Positions 1 through 13,237 of a DNA stretch of 64,000 nt are shown here, in pieces. How positions within the stretch are numbered: position 1 is the first letter of the stretch; the number at the start of each line of letters is the position of its first letter. Under the pieces are notes generated by a model. It did not search any database. It was not told where the DNA came from and was given only the letters and a program-made list of their open reading frames with translations. The DNA is from Tilletia caries (lineage: Eukaryota > Basidiomycota > Exobasidiomycetes > Tilletiales > Tilletiaceae), in contig JALUTQ010000032.1 of assembly GCA_032718865.1 (NCBI GenBank), positions 620,001-684,000 on the forward strand, read 5' to 3'. The position numbers and the translations under genes are program-made.

Positions 1-1638
1 CTCGAAAAGCTGCTGAGCAGAGTCATCATGACAGAGGACGTCATTGTCCAGAAGGCCATGGTACGGCTTCACGGCTTTGTGCTACTGTCCGGTGTCATTG
101 ATGAATGGCGGGACGAGGCCGACGTCGTTGTACAGGTGCTGCAGTGCCTCGCCCGGTTCCCGCTCGTCAAGAAAAACAAGGTCATCGCAACAGGGGTGGA
201 CAAGCAAGTCCGTGACCTCCTCCAGGATGGTTCCGACGAGCGGGTACGAACAGTTGCCGACGAGCTCATCAAGGCCTGGGACAAACTGGAGATGGATTTC
301 GTTATTGCGAAACGCGAGCTCAAAGAGGGCGAATCAAACGATGACTACTTCTTGAGAACGCAAAAGCTCTTGGCACCCTTGGAAGAAGCGCGGGCGCCGG
401 CCAACGTCTCTACCAATCTACAGGAGATCATCGCTTCGCGGTACTATGTGCCGATAGAGAAAGTTGCGCAACGGCCACGTGTCTTCCAAGACGACTTCCG
501 ACGAGGGCAACAGGAGTCGATGCCGAAACCTGCTCCTCCACCCGTACCGGCTGGACCCAGTATCGAGGACATCATCCGGGAGGCGACGATAAAGGCGGAG
601 AGGGAACGGACCGCTGCCGCCGAGGCTGAGAAGCTCGCTGCGGAGAAGCAGAAGAAGGAAGAGATGGAGGCCAAGGAGCGCAAGAAGCGCAAGGCGTTGT
701 TGAAGAGTTCGAGTGGCGGGAGCGGGAGTCACTCGAGCAGTAAGCGACATCGACATGAAGGCCAACCTTCGTCGTCGTCGTCGTCCCGGCCGGACAAGCG
801 ACGGAAGTCGGGAGAGGAGTCTTCGTCCTCCGGCAGCGGTTCGGTTGCGAAGCTGGAAAAGAAGCTCGAGTCGCTGGTCGGCGAACTGGTGGTGAACACC
901 ATGTCAAAAAGCAAAGATAGTCTGGATCGAGATGTGTTCAAGAAGCACGCGAAGGAGGTGAGTTGGAGGTTGCGTAGCATTTATCCATGAACAACAATGC
1001 TTACAAATCTTCTTTGTATTTCTGCGAACACACAGTTGACCAAAACGATTTGCGAGAAGGAGAAGAAGAATCCGAAGAGCTGGCCTCCACCTGATGGCAA
1101 GCTCGAAGCACTCGAAAAGCGAAAGCGGGAGAAGATGAAGGAGTTTGCGGACGAATACATCAAGAAGCTGATCGCCCGTAAGGGCAAGGACGGCCTGCCA
1201 CCCTCCTCCTCGTCGCGGCAATCTACGTCGGCGAACGGACTGGCCGGAGGAGGAGGAGCCGACTCGTTGTTGCCAGCGATCCCGGCGGGTCTGACGACGC
1301 CTGGTCCGAGCTCCTCGATAGCGTCTACGCCGAGTCTGCAAGCGGGGTCGTCGTCCCTGACTGCGATCAATGCGATATTGTCCGGTTCGAGCGCGACGCC
1401 GATCACGCCGATTGAGGCGGATGGTGAGGCTGATGGGGATGGGGATGTCGAGATGAAGTCGTCACGGTCGCCTTCGGGTTCAGGTTCGCGTTCGGGCTCA
1501 CGCTCACGCTCGCGCTCAGGATCAGGGTCTCGACGGTATCGGTCTGTCACACCGGTGGGATCGGAGGGGCCCGATGTATTGGAAGCGGAAGCGGACATTG
1601 GGCAACCTAGCAAGGATGGTGATCCGCCGCCTGGATGA
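1..1638 (+). CDS. SET2: Histone H3K36 methyltransferase Set2, C-terminal part (5' truncated by window)
   Basis: Two exons are visible, 1-957 and 1036-1638, joined by a 78-bp phase-0 intron (GTGAGT...CACAG). The reading frame is open to base 1, so the catalytic SET domain lies upstream of the window. The first ~100 residues resemble the helical TFIIS N-terminal-like region found after the SET domain in fungal Set2 (VRLHGF...FPLVKKNKV). A Lys/Glu-rich coiled-coil and a Ser/Arg-rich linker follow. The SRI (Set2-Rpb1 interacting) domain spans the intron: VAKLEKKLESLV, then FKKHAKE joined to LTKTICEKEKK, then MKEFADEYIKKL. That domain binds the phosphorylated RNA polymerase II CTD, so the protein would methylate H3K36 during elongation. 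The tail has GSRSGSRSRS-type repeats. The ATG at 28 is internal, not the start. Identification rests on SRI plus the preceding helical region and is firm. Confidence 0.85.
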
Positions 1639-1834
1639 AATCAATCTCGGATTCCTATCACCAGTTGATGCATTTTGCGAATTTTCATTCTCTACTCTCC
1701 CTCTTTGTCTTACATTTGCAAATGCAACTTCGCCGCTTCGTCCACACCTGGAGGACTGCAGTATATGTACACAGTCCTTTTGCTTTGTCTGACCGCAGAA
1801 GACTGGGATTCAGGTTTCTGATTCTGTACGGCGC

Positions 1835-2972
1835 TCATAGTCGCATCTCGATTGCGCTGGCGACTAGGGCTACAAAGGTCTCCAGATAGGAGCAGAGCGT
1901 GCGTTTGTCGGTCGATGCTGATGATGACGATGAAGCGGTCTGGGATGCGGAGGCAGAGGCAGAGGATGGATTCTCTGCTGTCACTGTTGTTGAGCCGATG
2001 TCGTCGTGACTTGCGCTGCCCGCAGCGGATCCCATGGAAGACGACGATGTGCGCGCGAGAGCGGACCTGGCCTCTCTGCGGGCTACCTGTGGCAAGAGCA
2101 AGGTCTCGAGCCAGGCGGAGGTCTCGCATGGGTGGAGGTAGAACACCGGTTCGGCCGTGACGGGATGCTCGGTGCTGGAGATGGGGGCAAAGGTGGCTGG
2201 CAGGTCGGCCGCTTGTGTTTCTTCTTGCTCTTGATCCTGGGGCGAGGTCTCTTCGGACGGTTCACGTCGTTGACCGGCTCGTTCGGTCAGAGGGTCGAGC
2301 TCGTGTTGGACGATGGAGGAGCGGATGACTTGCTCCAGGGTGAGAGGGGATCCATCTGGTAGAACAAATTTGTGAGTCAAGCCTTGCCCATTTCCAAGAC
2401 GGGGAATTGAAACACATACCAGACCGAGAGACAGAGAAGTAGAAGACGGGAACTCTCCAGGTGGTCGAGTAGCAAACGCTTTGCGACATCGTTACGAAGA
2501 TCGGTGCATTTTCGGATGGCTCTGAGCCGTCCACGGCGAGTGAGCTGAGGTCTGGGACCGGCCGCCCGGCTTGAGGGAGCGATGCAGACACCGAGGCCAG
2601 ATCCTCGGCTTCGGAGAGCCAGTCTTCGTCCAGGGCGTCATGGGATGGCGAATCGAGGGCATTCAGGTGGACTTGTACGGGCAACGAGCGGTACAAGTAG
2701 CTGAAGTGTGGACCGAAGTGGGCCTGAGGGCAAGTAATTTTGGAAGCGTCAATCATTCCTTTACGGCAAGGCACTTCGAACGAACGCAAATTACTCACCT
2801 TGGACTCGTTCAGAGTCCAGCCTCGAGAGTACAGATGTGCTCCGAGGGCCGGCTCTTCATCATCACGATCTGCAGACGCCGAAGAGTTGGAATGGGAGCG
2901 ACTGTGGGCGGAGAGGAAAGCGCGACAGGCGGTGAGGAAGTCTTCGCAGGAGATCTGAGCTACACCGGGCAT
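1835..2972 (-). CDS. ATG10: Atg10, E2-like enzyme of the Atg12-Atg5 conjugation system
   Basis: Three exons on the minus strand (2972-2799, 2723-2420, 2355-1835) encode 332 residues; the introns are 75 and 64 bp. The first intron is a multiple of three without a stop, so it reads through if unspliced. The family hallmark is FYLHPCETSAW, where the Cys of HPC is the catalytic thioester residue that accepts Atg12. A beta-sheet core (VCYSTTWRVPVFYFSV) precedes it, and the C-terminus has the YLETFVALV helix seen at the end of Atg10 proteins. Residues between the core and HPC form an acidic, Gln-rich insertion (about residues 195-225) longer than in yeast Atg10 (167 aa). A Ser/Ala-rich spacer separates HPC from the last helix. 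The start MPGVAQISCEDF fits the usual short N-terminal helix. It is divergent from the telobox gene, with ~240 bp between start codons. Confidence 0.82.
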
Positions 2973-3213
2973 CTGGGGCTGCAGAGGTCACAATGGGAGA
3001 CACGAGGATGGATACAAGGCGGGAGCGAAGGGCAGCGATCAGCACAGACAGCCAACAGCAGCAGGAGTCGGCCGCTCCTGTGTGTGTGCCGAGTATGTAG
3101 TTCCGTTGAAGGTGGGTGACCAGTCAGGCAGTCAGTGCGAGTGAGAGAAGGACAAAGGGAAGCCGTTTTGGTCGAACTTGCCGCAAAATTACGAATCTTT
3201 TGGGTGAAGTCAC

Positions 3214-6200
3214 ATGATGCCAGTAGCTACCGTGCTGATACCGACGACCTTGTCCTCCTCGAGACGCGTCGCGAAGTCGACAAGGGAAGGTAGCGAACGC
3301 GCTGCTGTCGACCACAGCATTCAGTCCGTCCCAGACTCACGCAAAGAAAGAATGTCGCGTCGGACGCACTTTGCGCAACCAGCGCCCATGGCCACGCGCT
3401 CGCGCATGCAGTCGCTCCGACCGGAATCAGGCCCAGCCTACAGAGGCATGGCGGGAGCACCACGGCAACCATCCGTCGGCATGCGGGCTCCATCTGGAGA
3501 ATCCAGCACGAGCATCATCGCAACCCTCAACGATAACAACGCACGCAAACGAAGACGCGTCTTCTCTGGCGCGCGAAAAGTTGAGGAGCCTCCTATCGCA
3601 TCCGCATCCGGTATTGGTGCCGGGCCCTCAGGCTCTCGTTTCCCCGACGATGTCAAACATCAGCCCCAAAGGCTTCGTCCTTCTCTCGAGCATGGCGCCG
3701 ACGGGGCGCTCAACGTACAGGACGTCATTGACCGGTGCAGCATACTCGCGATCCAAAGCAAAAGCGTGCTGGACTTTTACGGCAAATTTCAGTACGATGG
3801 CTGGTCGGACGAAACCATTCCGCGGATGAATGCAACTTGGAACCCCTTCAATAGTGAGCCCATCGTGCGATGACCTTAAGCGCGAAATGTCGGCTTGTGC
3901 TGAGCCACGATCGGCGCTCTCTTCCTATTCAGGCTACAAAGTGCATCAGCTCCTCCTCAACAAGGATTACGGCCACCACTTCGTCAATGTGGCCGAGGTC
4001 ATCGGCCAGCTCGAAGTGGAGCCCAACGAAGTGCCTCCCCAATTTGAAGAGACGATGCGACTGGTGAACTTCGCTACCTTCATCCACTACGTATTTCAAG
4101 TGCCTACAAACGCCGACGCCTTTCACGAGCTCGAAGACGGGCGCGTCACCTTCGACATAGCCCTCACGGCGCCCATTCGCACTTTAACCGAACTCAACGA
4201 CGCCCGGCGCGTCTTCCTCAAATGGATTGTCCCTACCTCATGGACGATCAGCGACGAGATCTTGTGCATCTTCCTCGACCTCAGCACTCACATCCACATT
4301 CAGCGCGTGCGACTGTACGCCTACAATGTCAACGAAGGATCGATGTCACCTGAAGAATTTGAAATCCGGCTCCAGAATAGCATCGACGAGATGACCAGTT
4401 CTGAGGTTCTGTTGAACTCCCTCAGCCAGACTGCCAATGAGCGCGGGCTCTCTGGGCCCCAGTTGGATCGCCTCATCATCAGATACGAACAGTTCGCCCA
4501 GGTTCGGAGCGAAGATGTATGTGTTCTGAGCAATTTTATTCACATGCTTGCGCTGGTATCCATGTTGATCGTTTCCCTCACCCCTCTCAGCTCGCACAAC
4601 TCGGCGAACAGTGGATCAGCATGCTTCAACAATGGCCACTCCAACGCCTCACCGATGACCTACTTCAGTTGGTGGAGAAGGCAGTTAAGGTTCCAGAAGC
4701 GCCGCTCCAGAGTTTCAGCCTCCCTTCAATGCGAAATGCTCTCGGAGCAGATTTCTTTTTGGATCAAGAGATTGCTGCCAGCGAGCCATTGATGGAACGG
4801 TCCGACCTCAATGGAGCCGGACCATCCAATGGCGATACGACAGTGATCGTACGAGAGATGCCAGCAGAGTCCACGCCACGCCCGCGCGATCAGCTCAAGT
4901 ATCCCCGCCGTTATAATCCCGACCAAGCGCCTGCTACACAAGAATAGTGGGTACCTATCCCTCCACAGCCTTACACAGCTTTCCAACTGATTCCCCTCCT
5001 TCCACTTTGTTGCAGCTCGGAGGAAATTCAGGCACTCTTCCATGACGACGACGACATGGACGACCTCCTGGACCCTGAAGGCGAGGCGCCCGTCGATGAG
5101 GCATCCCTCAGACGCTTTGCCATCAGAGAAGTCTTAATGGATTCGCAGGAGCTCGAGTCTGAACAGAACCAGTCCGGAGAAGCAGAAGCCGTTGAGCTCG
5201 TCTTGGGAAAGCCGCAGCTTTCAACTGGTCCTCGAAAATCCATCGGCACCGTATTCAATCTCGATCTGGCGGGCGACGATGACGGCAAGCCCCCGTCAGC
5301 TCTCTTACCGAAGCAGGGCAAAGGGAAGGCGCGTGCCATGTCGAGCTCGGAGGACGAGAGAGACGACGACGTCTCTCTGCAGGAACAGGATGCCGGGGAT
5401 GCCTATGAGCGGTCTCAGGCCAGAGCCGCTCAGACCGTTGCAAGGGGCCGTGTTTCGATTGGTGCAGAGGCTGCGAGGGACGAAGCTACCGCTCGCGGTC
5501 GACCAATGTCCAGCCACACACGCGACGCACTGGGCTCTCGCAACAAGCTCCCTCTCGTTTTCGGAAAGGACAACATACTGATGACGTGAGTGATAGGAGG
5601 ACATTATACCCTTGCCGATGTAGTGTTTCGTATTGAACCTCTTCCGCGCGGCCTTGTTCCTTTCAGAGCCACGGGTGCAAAGAAGAGCATCCTCAACGAC
5701 AAGAGCAAAGGGGAACGCATCACCTTCGACAACGATGCAGACGAAGACGTCTTCCTGGAGCATCAGCAAACGCGAAAGCGCGGACAGAAGAAGGCGGAAG
5801 CTTCCCCCGCGCCCTCCAACCGGACAACTCGGAGCGCTGCGAGGTTCACTCCCGACGTGGATGCCATTCCAGACGTGGATGTCATTCCAGACATGGATGT
5901 CATTCCAGACGTGGATGTCATTCCAGTGCAGAACGGTGATGGAAGAGGCAACGACAAGGGAAAGCAGCGTGCGATCGAGGATGATCCTCTGCAGGTAGTG
6001 CAGGAGGAAGAGCAGCCTCCTATGCTCCTCGATTTCGGTGGCGGGGACGAGCTGGACGTCGGCATGGACTTTGGCGACGACGACGGGGGTGTGGATTTCG
6101 ACGCATTGGTTCGGGCCCAGAATGCAGATGACAAGGAAGACCAGGACCCGGAGGCTCGTGATCCCGAGGACAAAGATCAACAGGATCCGGACGTTCACAA

Positions 6201-8224
6201 TCCCGAGGACAACGAAGAGCAGGACCCGGAGGCTCACAATCCCGAGGACAAGGAAGACCAGCATTTGGACACTCCTCACCGAAAGAAGGGCTCAGTAGTC
6301 GAGGACTCGGAAGACGGTGACGAATCCGATAGCACACCACGAAAATCAGAGCTTCCCAAAGGTGGCGCCGGCAGAAGAAAGTTCCCCTCAGCGCGTCCTA
6401 ACGGCGGGAAAGGTGCGGACGAGGAACAAGCGAGTCCCCGGAGCGAAAGGCACGCAGAGGCGAGCGGCAGCCGTTCGTTAGTTCTAGCGAAGGCGGGACA
6501 GAAGCGGCTTAGGGAGGGTGATGAGCCTGTTCTCCCTCGGGCGGAAGATGGCGACGAAGATATGTCGGATGGCGATACCGAGAAGAAGACTTCAAGCGAC
6601 GAGGAAGAGGAACGCAAAGAAGACGACGACGAGCTTCAATCCGAGGCTGATCAAGTCGTAGTCAAGGTAGAGAAGCCCAAGAAGCGCCGACGCAAATCGG
6701 CTAATGTTGACACGCACTACCACTATGGCGTCACGGAACGACGTTTCTGGACGCCAAAAGAGACCAAATGCCTGATGGATGCCCTGCACAAGTATGCCTA
6801 TCTCCTTGTGATTGGCAAAAAGAGGAGCACGGGGAAGTCGTTAATCCAGATATACGACCACGTCATGCAGCGACACGGCCCTCACGGCTACAAGTCGACG
6901 GCGCTGGCTCGACGGAACCATATGCAGTTGAAAGACAAGGCACGGTCAGAGCTCCAGCGTATGCGCAGAGAGGATCTTGCGGTGAGTAATAGTCCTTTTG
7001 CAACTACGTATGAATAGCTCAGCACTCGGCACTGACCTTGAAGGATCTCTTGTTCCAAATCTCTCAACGGAACAGATGCCGTACTGGAAACCCCTCCTGT
7101 TTCCGAGTCTCTTTGCGAACATGAAGAATCGGGGCAAAGTGCGGAAGATGCCCAGCGACATCGAGGTATCGGACGATGAGGCTGAAAAGGAACCCAAAGG
7201 TGGAAAGAAGAAGAAGCAGAAGAAGAAGAAGATGGAGGAGACGGAATCAGAGACGGATATGGAGACGGAGGAGGAGGAGGAGGTGGAGGACGAGGACGAG
7301 GAAGTGGAAGACGACGAGGAGGAGGAGGAGGAGGAGCAGGCGCGACCTTCCCCCGCCCCGAGGTCGCCGCCGAAGAAGAACATGGCCAAAGGTGGACCAG
7401 CCTCGTTGCGGAAATCCGCCTCGCTGTCGCCACCCAAAAAGAATATGGCCAAAGGTGGACCAGCCTCGATACGAAAATCCGCCTCGCTGTCGCCGCCCAA
7501 GAAGAACACGGCCAAAGGGGGGCCGGCCTCGGTGCGGAAAAATGGCGAATCAGCGCAGGGGAAAGGCAAGGCACGAGCAGTCGAATCGGACGACGATGAC
7601 GATGTTACGGCCAGCGGGTCTCCGCGGCGCAAGAAACAAGTTGCAACTCAAGAGGCTTCAGACACTGAGCCGGACGAACCAGGAGGCTCGAAGAAAGGCT
7701 CTCCGCGACGTAAGGCTCAAGATGCTTCAGACGATGAGTCAGACGCTCAAGCAGGTTCGAAGAAAATCTCCCCGCGGCGCAAAACGCAACGCAAGGCTCA
7801 ACAAGACACTTCAGACGTCGACTCAGACGCGCAGGAAGGATCGACAAAGAGCTCCCCACGACGCAAGACGAACCGTGGAGAAGCGTCAGAAACCGACGAA
7901 GCCGAAGACGAAGCCCCGTTGTCCGTCCTCCGACCCCGGCGCACGATAGTCCAGCCCACCAAAGCCGACGAGCAGCCGAGGCCCAGGCCGAGGTCGAAGC
8001 CGACCAAAATCAAGCAGCGGGGACGCTCGGGCCGGTTCGAAAAGCCGGATGATGATGATGATGATGACGAGGATGGTGGTACGGATGATGCCGATGGAGG
8101 GGATGATGGTAGCGACAAGGGCGAGAGTGCGTACGAGGAGGAGGGCGAGGGCGGGGATGCTCGGCAGGGGACTGGGACTGGGAGGCGGCCGATGAAGACT
8201 CGGAGTCGGGCCAAGAGGTTTTGA
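3214..8224 (+). CDS. TRF-like telobox protein (putative telomere/shelterin DNA-binding factor)
   Basis: Six exons (3214-3853, 3933-4516, 4591-4946, 5016-5585, 5667-6981, 7076-8224) give 1537 residues in frame. The part from DVIDRCSILAIQ to about residue 530 is a helical region reminiscent of the TRFH dimerisation domain. A single Myb/SANT domain lies near 6720-6960: RRFWTPKETKCLMDALHKYA, then helices ending in NHMQLKDKARSEL. LKDKAR matches the telobox core (VDLKDKWR) of TRF1/2, Taz1 and Tbf1, so telomeric or TTAGGG-like DNA binding is inferred. Between them are acidic low-complexity stretches and two tandem peptide repeats. The Myb domain is not C-terminal: about 390 residues of basic SPPKK/SPRRK repeats follow, possible CDK sites. 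An alternative start is ATG 3352, which has a better Kozak context. The TRFH assignment is weaker than the telobox one. Confidence 0.68.
5854..5925 (+). repeat. 18-bp coding tandem repeat (x4) in the telobox gene
   Basis: Four consecutive 18-bp units encode DVDAIP, DVDVIP, DMDVIP and DVDVIP. They lie in exon 5, in an acidic linker before the Myb domain. A second, longer degenerate repeat (DPEDK/NPEDK type, about 6150-6265) follows. Confidence 0.9.
7364..7541 (+). repeat. ~63-bp coding tandem repeat (x3), SPPKKNxAKGGPAS units
   Basis: Three near-identical units encode SPPKKNMAKGGPASLRK and variants in the last exon of the telobox gene. The S/T-P-x-K pattern is like that of linker histone tails and of CDK substrates. 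More diverged SPRRK repeats continue to about 7870. Confidence 0.88.
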
Positions 8225-8506
8225 GGGGGCTGCGCGCCTGCGCCTGCGCGAACTTCGCAGGGGGTATATCATACTTGTTTTACATTATCGCTTCCGTCTC
8301 TTTGGCTGATCTAATCCTATCAGGGCATCTATGCACATACTCGTACATTTACTCGTACCTCCCTTCCTTTGACTTATCATAACCCTGCTGCCCTGCGCAA
8401 TGCAAAGAGTGTTATAGGAAGATATAAGTTCGCGAGAGTGCTACATTACAAAGAAGGATCGAGAAACCGAAGAAAACCTGAGCGAGATAGAGAGGAAGCA
8501 TCGTCC

Positions 8507-11500
8507 TTACGTCTTGACCTTCTTTACTCTTTTTTCCTCCTTGCCGCCGCCGTTGACCTTCGCCTTCTTGCCCTCCTCATCCTTCGGCCCAGTAGCCGCC
8601 TTCTCCTCCTCCTCCACTCGCGAGCGCTTCTTCTTCAACGTCGGCGGCCCCGATGCCGCCGCCGCCGGCGCTGCTGCTGTCGTCGTCGTCGTCTCCTTCG
8701 TGGCGGTAGCAGCGGCGTCGACGACGACCTTCTCCTTCTTCTTCTTGTTCCCAGTGTCACCACGCAAGTCCGCGACCAACTGCTGAACCTGCATCCCCAA
8801 CGCCTTATTCGAGCCAACACCACCCGTCGTCTCCGACTTCGCCAACAGCCCAGCATACTCAACCCACCCGTCCAGGTTGCACACCTCGGCTACGTCCGTG
8901 GGCCCTTCGGTCGCCGTCGCCGTCGCCTTCGCCTTCGCCTTCGCTGCGGTGAACTTGGGCGAGGACTTGAGGATGCGTGTGGCCTGTTGGGCAAATTTGA
9001 CGAGTTCGCGGAGGTTCTTCATCCGGGGTTGGGTGCGGGTCTCTGTTGTTGTTGTTGATGATGATGATGATGGAGCGGTGCAAGCCTCGCGGAGGATGGA
9101 GAGGATCTTCGCGTTCAGGTCCGAGAGGAATCCTCGAGCCTCCTTGGTCGTGACGTCGGGCTGTGAAAAAGGAAGAAGTGTCAGCCTATTGGATGCACAC
9201 GTTTCAGAAAAGCGTTACCCTCAAGGAGAAAACGTACCAACTGCAAACTATGCACAAGCACAGCATGCAACAACTTCAACCCCTCCCTCACACAATCCTT
9301 CCTCAACGTCTCCCCCTTCCCCTTCTTCCCTCCTTCCACCTCCACCACCTCGCCACCAAGCAAGCCCAGCAAATCAGTCCGCAACCACCAGCCCACAACC
9401 GGACTCCGCACAAGCACGTCCCGCACGAACGCACTGTTCGGCTTAACCCCACGTCGCTGGAAGAAGGACGCGAGTGTGGCGCGGTGGATCCGGGTGAGCT
9501 CCGCCTCCACGTTCTTGCTGGAGGAGGAGGACAGGGCGGCACGGACGAGGATCGAGTTCGCAGACACGCACGCTCCGATGTGCCCAAATGCGTTCGGGTC
9601 CGTAGCGAGCTGATGAACCTCTTCCAAATCCTTCACGCACTTCTCCACATCCACATCCACATCCACCTCCTTCTCCCCACCCACCACATCCTTGACCTCA
9701 ACCGTGGCCTTGCCAGCACCCCCAAGCCTAGATCGCAAAATCGTCGCAGCCCTCCCAGCGACCTGTCTCCCCTCCTCCCTATCCGCCGAGCGAATCACGC
9801 TCAACAGGGGGCTGATCAGGCTGAGCGCTAGGGGTGAGCCGGCCTGTCGGGCCGCGAAGGAGTCGAGCAGGTCGAGCACCTTGTTCTGCTGGGCCAGCGC
9901 TTCCTTGTGTTCGTCCGCTGTTGGAGAGTAGGCGGGGGTGTCAGCACCACACAAGTTTCTCCGGAAAGGGGGGGGGGATGTAAGAAGAACTCACCACTCT
10001 GGACACCCTTCCCCTTCGCCTGGATCCGGAAGATGCTCGCAAGCTTATCATCAAGCTTCATCATCTGCTCATCATCCAACATCGTCACGTCCGACTCCGC
10101 ATCACTGTCGTTTTCGTCTTTTGTACCGTTGGTGTTCTCGGCGATCCCACTCGCTTGGAGGGCTTTGAGGACTTTGGACCGGAGCTCGGGGTCGACTTCG
10201 GTGTCGGCTTCGATGTCGGAGTCGAGGCTTGTCTCGTCATCGTCGTCGTCCTCATCCTCCTCTTCATCATCTTCCTCCTCATCCTCATCCCCAGCCTCAT
10301 CCATCTCCTCATCCTCATCCTCTTCCTCCTCTTCCACATCATCACCCTCACCCGGAACCAAGGACTGAACGAACAATGCAAAAAAAAGACATATCAGCCT
10401 CCCACCAAACAAGACGTCCGACCGAACGGAGAGAGAGAGAAAAAAAGGGGGGGGGAGGGGAAGGGGGGAAAACTCACCTCAAAAAGCACACCCAACCCCT
10501 CCACCCCAATCCGATCCGAACAAGCTCCAAACGCCTGCGTAGCCAGCGCACGCAAGAAGGCCGAGGGCCGGTTGAGCAGGTTCAGCATGGCATCTACGAA
10601 GGCTTCATCTGCGCCCGCGCTATCGCTCTCCGCAGCAGACTTCGTCTTCTTGGGGGGAAGGGCGGCGGCGGGCGCGAGGATGCCGGAGATCGCGTCGGCG
10701 AGGGGCTGTGCGTGTGTGTTAAAAGTCAGCAAACCCAAAACAACCCAAGAAGAGGAAGAAAGGAAAAGGAGGAGAAGAGAAGAGAAAACGCACCTCGAGC
10801 AACTCCCCCGCGGCCGCCCTCTCCGAATAAACATAAACCAACGTCCCCAGCAGAACAGCCTCCAAGCCCCTCACACGCTCCCACTCCGCCACCTTCTTCC
10901 CTCCCGCCACCGCTGCGGACTCCGTCTTGGCCTTCTTCTCCGCCTGGACCCGAAGTTTTTTCAGGAGCTTCAACACGTCCTCCGCCTTCGTCCTCGCCTG
11001 CTTGAAGACCTCCTCCTGCACATCACCCTCCCCTTCCTCAGGTTCCTCATCGCCATCCTCTGTAGGGACAACTACTTCAACACTCCTCCACCCGGCATCC
11101 CCCTCCAACTCCCTAATGATTCCCCACGCCTTGGCAACCCACAGCTCCCCACCGGCAGCATCCACCCCGTTCACCCGATGTTTCTTCCCATCCGGCTCGA
11201 GGCGGAGGACGGGGACTGCGTTTAATTCCTGTAAGGCGGAGAGGAGGCGGGAGCGGAGGAGGGCTCTGGTGCTGTTGTCCAGCGTCGTGACGCGGACGCG
11301 TGTACCATCATCGTCACCCTTTGTGATGGACTTGCGCTTCTTCTTCTTGCTGATACTGACATCCCCAGCGTCGACAGCTTCGAACCAGCCGTGGGTGGCG
11401 ACGAAGCGGAGGACTCGGAGGACGACAGCTTCGTCCCGGAGCGCACTGATGTTGTCCTTCACCTGTTCCTTCTCCTTCTCCTTCTCCTTCTCCTTCGCCG

Positions 11501-13202
11501 TCGAAAGAGGCGCCCGGAACCTAACGACGCCCAAAAGCTGATCAACAGCCCACTTCCTCCGTCCGCCGTCCACACCGTCTCCATCTCCAGCGAGGATTTC
11601 CGCCTCCAAAAAGGCGACATACGAGTCCAAGCCCTGTCCGTCGAGGGTGGCGAGGATGCCATCGACGGTGCGGGTCTTTGTGATGCTGTCGAAGGCGCGG
11701 AGGCCGAGGGGCGGGGTGAGCAGGATGGTGAGGAGGGAGAGGGAGGTGAGGGAGCGGTCTTGAGTGGATGCTTTGGTTGCTTGGAGGGTGGTCAGGAGTG
11801 CTTGTGCCTATTCTCACAATCAATACAGGTCAGCATTACTTCCATGTAAAATGTAAAAAGGGCAACAGAAAGTGAGTGAGAAGAACGCACCGTGTTCCTG
11901 GCGGCCTTGTGCAAAATCCTCGAAGGATCACTAAGCTGATTGATCCAGGTCCGCATAAAGTTCTGCTGAAACAAAACCGGGACATCCCGAATCCGTGCAG
12001 GAACCAAAGCCATCCTGCCCAAGATCCGCTGAAGAAGGCTAAACCCCCAGGACTTGCGTTCGGGCGAGGCGGTGGGTGCGAAGAGGGAGTCGTCAATCAG
12101 TACGCGGAGGAAGTGCGCGAGGGGTGCTTGGTTCGCTTTGAGTGCTTCGGGCAGGTTCGCGGGCAGGTGTGAGTGGGTCGTCGAGGGAGGCGGGTAGTAC
12201 AGGTCGAGAAGCTGGTCCCAGACGAGGTGCAAGTCCGGGTTCCATGCGCCGGAACGTGGCGCTGGTGTCTTTCCCTCGGGGGAATCGTCGTCCGCGGGTG
12301 GTAACTCGTTCACGATCCTGGCGAGCACGGGCAGGTTCTGTGGGCTGAGCAGGGCGACGGAAGCGAGCGGGGGACAGAAGACCTTGTGCAACTGCTCCTG
12401 CGAAAGGACAGGACTGATGCCGATACTCAAACTCAAGCTGTCCATATCGGTCCTGCTGTGCGCGAATTGGATGATGCGAGATCGAAGACTGTCGATGGCT
12501 GGATCCCTCCATGAGAGGTCGGCGCTGTGGATGTGGAGCAAAGCCTGGATGGTCTGGAGGAGGAGCCAGGTGGTTGATTGTTTGATCCAGGATTTGCGGG
12601 TGGCGATGTCGTGGAGGAGGATGTCGAGGGTGCGTTGGAAGACTGCCAGGTTCGAGCCTGGCATGACTCGGCGTGGACTGAGTGGGGTCTCCTTTCCCTC
12701 TACTCCTTCCTCGTCCTCGGCTTGGTCGCCATTCTGCTGAGGGGCGTCCTCCTCGTCATCATCATCCTGGAAGAGGAAGCGAGAGCGAATGAGAGCATGG
12801 AGGCCAAAGACCCTGGCGAAGAGGAACTCTCGGGCCTCGGCCGGCTTAGCAGACCGGGTCGTAGCCGAGTCTCGCAAGATGAGGGTGAGGACCACATCGG
12901 GCGACAGCGGGGTGATCTGCGGGAGCTGAGCGAGGAGTTCAGCGAGGGCGACTGCGAAGCCCTGTCGTGCGCCCTGTCGGGGTGACTGGAGACCGCGGAT
13001 GAGTCTTCGGAGGGAGTATGCGAGGTCGGGTGTGCATGTGTGGTCGAGGATGCGTTCTGCGCGTGCTGCGTGTGTGTCTGAGCAGTAGGCTGGGTTCTCT
13101 GTGTCCTGTGCTGCTTGTGCTGATGAGGATGCGGCCGCCCTGAGTGCGTCTTGCTGGGAGGGGAGGGCGTGCTGGATGGGAGTGCGGGTGGAAGTGGGGA
13201 TG

Positions 13203-13237
<35 letters not shown>

